The notes beneath the pieces were generated by a model, which was not told the origin of the DNA, did no database searches, and saw nothing but the letters and a program-made list of their open reading frames with translations. A DNA stretch of 8,091 nucleotides from PHAA01 sp964584415 (GTDB taxonomy: Bacteria; Bacillota; Syntrophomonadia; Syntrophomonadales; Syntrophomonadaceae), in assembly GCA_964584415.1 (NCBI GenBank), contig CAZOZX010000096.1:1-8091 (forward strand), read 5' to 3'. Position numbers and translations under genes: made by a program. Positions within the stretch are counted from its first letter, which is position 1; each line of letters opens with the position of its first letter. Shown here one piece after another: positions 5,919 to 8,091 of this stretch.

Positions 5919-8036
5919 TTATTGAACTACAATATCATATCCGTTACTGATACACTTGTTAACGTTACTGCTAATATTGCCTCTATAATTGCCATATCCG
6001 GTTAGATTACTTATTATCACACTGACGTTATCCTTATTGACTCCATAAGTACCGCCGGTACTGCCGCCCAGCCAAAAGTCCAATCCCCATCCACCGAAGG
6101 AACTGCCAGCGGTGCCATTATCGTAGCTTAGAACATTTTCGATTAATACATTTAGCATGTATTCATCCGGTCGGTTAGGTTCAAGATCAATTCCTGACTG
6201 CGGGAGGGCTCCCCTGGTATTGCAGAACGTACTGTCGCGTATGATCAAATCCTTTACACTGATTACACTAATACCATTTCTCCTGGCTCCGTCAACCAGG
6301 ACTCTTTCGATAGTAATACCCTGACAGTAATTCCTGGTGGTATTGGAGCCTATATAAATACCATCGTAGTAGCATTTAATCATGTTTATATCAGCGATAT
6401 AGACATCATCGCTGCCGGTTATCCTAATGCCTGTTCCGCCGGAAATCTGTCCGCCGGAAATCTTTACATTCCTGGCATTGGACACCTTGACAACGGGGTT
6501 TTCGCCTGTAGAAATCGCCTTTAAAATTGTATTTTGATCCAGATTCAGTGAGCAATTGTTCTTCATTTTAATTGACGTACCCAGATCGATCATATAGGTT
6601 CCATCCGGAACGCAGACAGTACCTCCGCCCCGGTTGTAAGCCGCTATAATGGCATTGTTGATGGCAGCGGTATCATTGGTAACACCATCCCCTTTGGCTC
6701 CGAAATCCCTGACGTTTATCTCTGATGACTGCCCGGCCACGGTAACCGGAACACTAATAGTATCTTTAACGCTGTTTTTAATAAGCTGGAAGGTAACATC
6801 ACCATTGGCATTGATACTGGTATAAGTCACCTCCCCGGTACTACTGACTTGCGGATTGCCTGAATTGGTCATGGTTATGGTTACACCCGATGAAGCTTTA
6901 TCGGCGATGGCCTGCGCCATGATCACCACACTGGTATTCTGTCCTTTAGTTGGCTGCAATGTACCAGCAGCTGCCAGCGCAGCTTTGGCTGATGCCACCT
7001 CTTCGGAATCGGTAGTCAACCGGGCTGGCACAGTCACCGGCACGTTAACTGTAACATCAGTATTATTCCTGGTTAATCTAAAGGTAACGTCCCCAGTGGC
7101 AGCAGTATTGCCATAGGTTATTACGCCCGCCGTACTAACTTGCGGATTACCGGATGCAATAGCTTCCACGGTAACACCGCTTGTGGCCTTATCAATTATC
7201 GCCTGCGCCATAGGAACCACGCTGGTATCCTGACCTTCTTCCGGTTGTAAGGCGCCGACATCCTGCAATGCCTTCTTGGCGGTTGCCAATTCCCCGGAAT
7301 CTGTAGTGGATGCTGCCCTTATTTTCACTGGTACGGTTAAAGTGGTACTAGTACGGTTCTTGCTTAATTTGAAGGAGACATTGCCGCTAACACTGCTTCT
7401 GTACGAAATATTTCCCCAGCTGTCGACCCCAGAGTTGTAGGATCCCCTTAATTGAACACTTACTCCTGATGAAGCATCGTCCACGATCTCTTGAACCACC
7501 GTAATCATGTTTTCATCCTGACCTTCTATTGGCTGCAGAGTACCGGCGGCCAGCAAAGCGGCTTTGGCTGCGGCCACCTCTTGAGCGTCCGTACGCGACT
7601 CCTGGGGGGCACTTCCAATAGCTTGTCCATTAGCTCCAGACGCAGCTACAGTCACTGGCACTGGCTCGGTAACAATGGCGCTGCCCTTGGTTAACTTAAA
7701 AGTGACATTGCCGTTTACCGCTTTACTGCCGTAAGTAATATTTCCCGATTTATCAACCTGGGAATTGTAAGATATCCGTACTTGTACTGCCACATCTGAT
7801 GATGCCTCATCGATTATCGCCTTTACCAACGGAATAACATTTTCATCCTGGCCTTCTATTGGCTGTAAGATACCGGCAGCCAGCAACGCGGATTTAGCCG
7901 CTGCAACCTCCTGGGTATCCGTCCGGTTACCCGATACAGCTGCATTGAGGCTCCCGCCTGCCGATGTAAGAAGCAATGATAATACAGTCATTAAAGTAAT
8001 GAGGGTAATGTTCAACTTCCTGCGTATTTTAATCAT
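5919..8036 (-). CDS. Exported protein with four degenerate Ig-like repeats and a C-terminal pectate-lyase-type beta-helix
   Basis: 705 residues from an ATG with purine-rich GGAGAAGGGAG just upstream. Residues 1-33 form a signal peptide (MIKIRRK start, hydrophobic core, LNAA end). Four repeats follow at about 39-131, 149-241, 245-338 and 342-434. Each has a helix-like start (EVAAAKAALLAAG), a GQDxN/GQxTS turn, then strands around xGxITY and VTFxL and an ending VPVTV. This resembles the atrophied bacterial Ig (aBig) type of surface repeats and should form a rod. The beta-helix (439-705) starts with INVRDFGAKGDGVTNDT and contains CYYDGIYIG (555-563), ARRNGISVIS (584-593) and LPQSGIDLEPN (611-621). 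It lacks the GDRxxHLG loop of its paralogues but keeps D617 and E619. There is no LPxTG, SLH or other anchor, so how it stays on the surface is unclear. It has its own terminator. A glycan-binding or glycan-cleaving role is likely; specificity is unknown. Confidence 0.9.
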   Translation of the reverse strand: MIKIRRKLNITLITLMTVLSLLLTSAGGSLNAAVSGNRTDTQEVAAAKSALLAAGILQPIEGQDENVIPLVKAIIDEASSDVAVQVRISYNSQVDKSGNITYGSKAVNGNVTFKLTKGSAIVTEPVPVTVAASGANGQAIGSAPQESRTDAQEVAAAKAALLAAGTLQPIEGQDENMITVVQEIVDDASSGVSVQLRGSYNSGVDSWGNISYRSSVSGNVSFKLSKNRTSTTLTVPVKIRAASTTDSGELATAKKALQDVGALQPEEGQDTSVVPMAQAIIDKATSGVTVEAIASGNPQVSTAGVITYGNTAATGDVTFRLTRNNTDVTVNVPVTVPARLTTDSEEVASAKAALAAAGTLQPTKGQNTSVVIMAQAIADKASSGVTITMTNSGNPQVSSTGEVTYTSINANGDVTFQLIKNSVKDTISVPVTVAGQSSEINVRDFGAKGDGVTNDTAAINNAIIAAYNRGGGTVCVPDGTYMIDLGTSIKMKNNCSLNLDQNTILKAISTGENPVVKVSNARNVKISGGQISGGTGIRITGSDDVYIADINMIKCYYDGIYIGSNTTRNYCQGITIERVLVDGARRNGISVISVKDLIIRDSTFCNTRGALPQSGIDLEPNRPDEYMLNVLIENVLSYDNGTAGSSFGGWGLDFWLGGSTGGTYGVNKDNVSVIISNLTGYGNYRGNISSNVNKCISNGYDIVVQ
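6735..7013 (-). repeat. Ig-like repeat 4 (residues about 342-434)
   Basis: Closest to repeat 3: both carry GQxTSVV, MAQAI, DKAxSGVT, SGNPQVS and GDVTF. It is joined directly to the beta-helix by the short GQSSE hinge. Confidence 0.75.
7023..7304 (-). repeat. Ig-like repeat 3 (residues about 245-338)
   Basis: Spaced 97 residues from repeat 4 by the conserved E(E/L)VA-type start. It reads LQPEEGQDTSVV, then VSTAGVITYG and GDVTFRLTRN, ending VNVPVTV. Confidence 0.75.
7314..7592 (-). repeat. Ig-like repeat 2 (residues about 149-241)
   Basis: Very close to repeat 1 at the start (TDAQEVAAAKAALLAAG, LQPIEGQDEN), also at DNA level. It has W207 in VDSWGNISY, where the other repeats carry a small or polar residue. 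Confidence 0.75.
7644..7922 (-). repeat. Ig-like repeat 1 (residues about 39-131)
   Basis: Pairs with repeat 2. A 17-residue Gly/Ala/Ser/Gln linker (132-148) separates the two, whereas repeats 2-4 follow each other with almost no linker. Confidence 0.75.
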
Positions 8037-8091
8037 TTTTTTCTCCCTTCTCCTATGGCCAGATAGCTATGTTTCTAAGTGAATGCCGCAT

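Noticed and set aside
6856..7694. Plus-strand open frames over the Ig-like repeats
   Set aside because: They are low-complexity antisense frames produced by the repetitive coding sequence.
6735..7922. CRISPR-like or satellite repeat
   Set aside because: The repeats are about 290 bases, in frame, and encode protein domains; there are no short identical repeats with unique spacers.

Overview
All supported genes lie on the minus strand, so the locus reads from right (8036) to left (1). It looks like part of an extracellular-polysaccharide or cell-wall-glycopolymer locus of a Gram-positive-type bacterium. Most ribosome binding sites are strong AGGAGG-like sequences. Base composition is moderate (about mid-40s % GC by eye). 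Three of seven genes probably start with GTG or TTG. There is also an LCP (LytR-CpsA-Psr) cell-wall ligase. Together these point to Bacillota, perhaps a spore-forming anaerobic clostridial lineage, but the genus cannot be read from this window.

Layout in transcription order. (1) 5919-8036 encodes a large exported protein: signal peptide, four degenerate Ig-like repeats of about 95 residues, and a C-terminal right-handed beta-helix of the pectate-lyase superfamily. A hairpin followed by a T run (5769-5802) ends this transcript. (2) 4777-5670 and (3) 3480-4541 are two smaller paralogues of the same beta-helix module, one with an N-terminal membrane or signal segment and one with a signal peptide plus acidic linker. 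Each may have its own promoter. (4) 2462-3394 is an LCP-family ligase. (5) 1676-2350 is a small monotopic phosphoglycosyl transferase (PglC type) that would start glycan assembly on undecaprenyl phosphate. (6) 862-1674, one base after it, is an HpcH/HpaI-type (PEP/pyruvate TIM-barrel) aldolase or lyase. (7) 1-804 is the N-terminal 268 codons of a family-4 glycosyltransferase that runs off the left edge.

Working model (inference): the phosphoglycosyl transferase and the glycosyltransferase build a lipid-linked glycan, the aldolase-like protein supplies or modifies an unusual acidic or keto building block, the LCP enzyme moves the polymer to the cell wall, and the three beta-helix proteins bind, trim or modify it outside the membrane. 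The most distinctive feature is one beta-helix module in three N-terminal formats, with complementary changes at two conserved motifs. The gene-free gaps (4542-4776 and 5671-5918) are each under 300 bases and hold hairpins, one convincing terminator and candidate promoters. I see no tRNA, rRNA, CRISPR, insertion sequence or phage gene.
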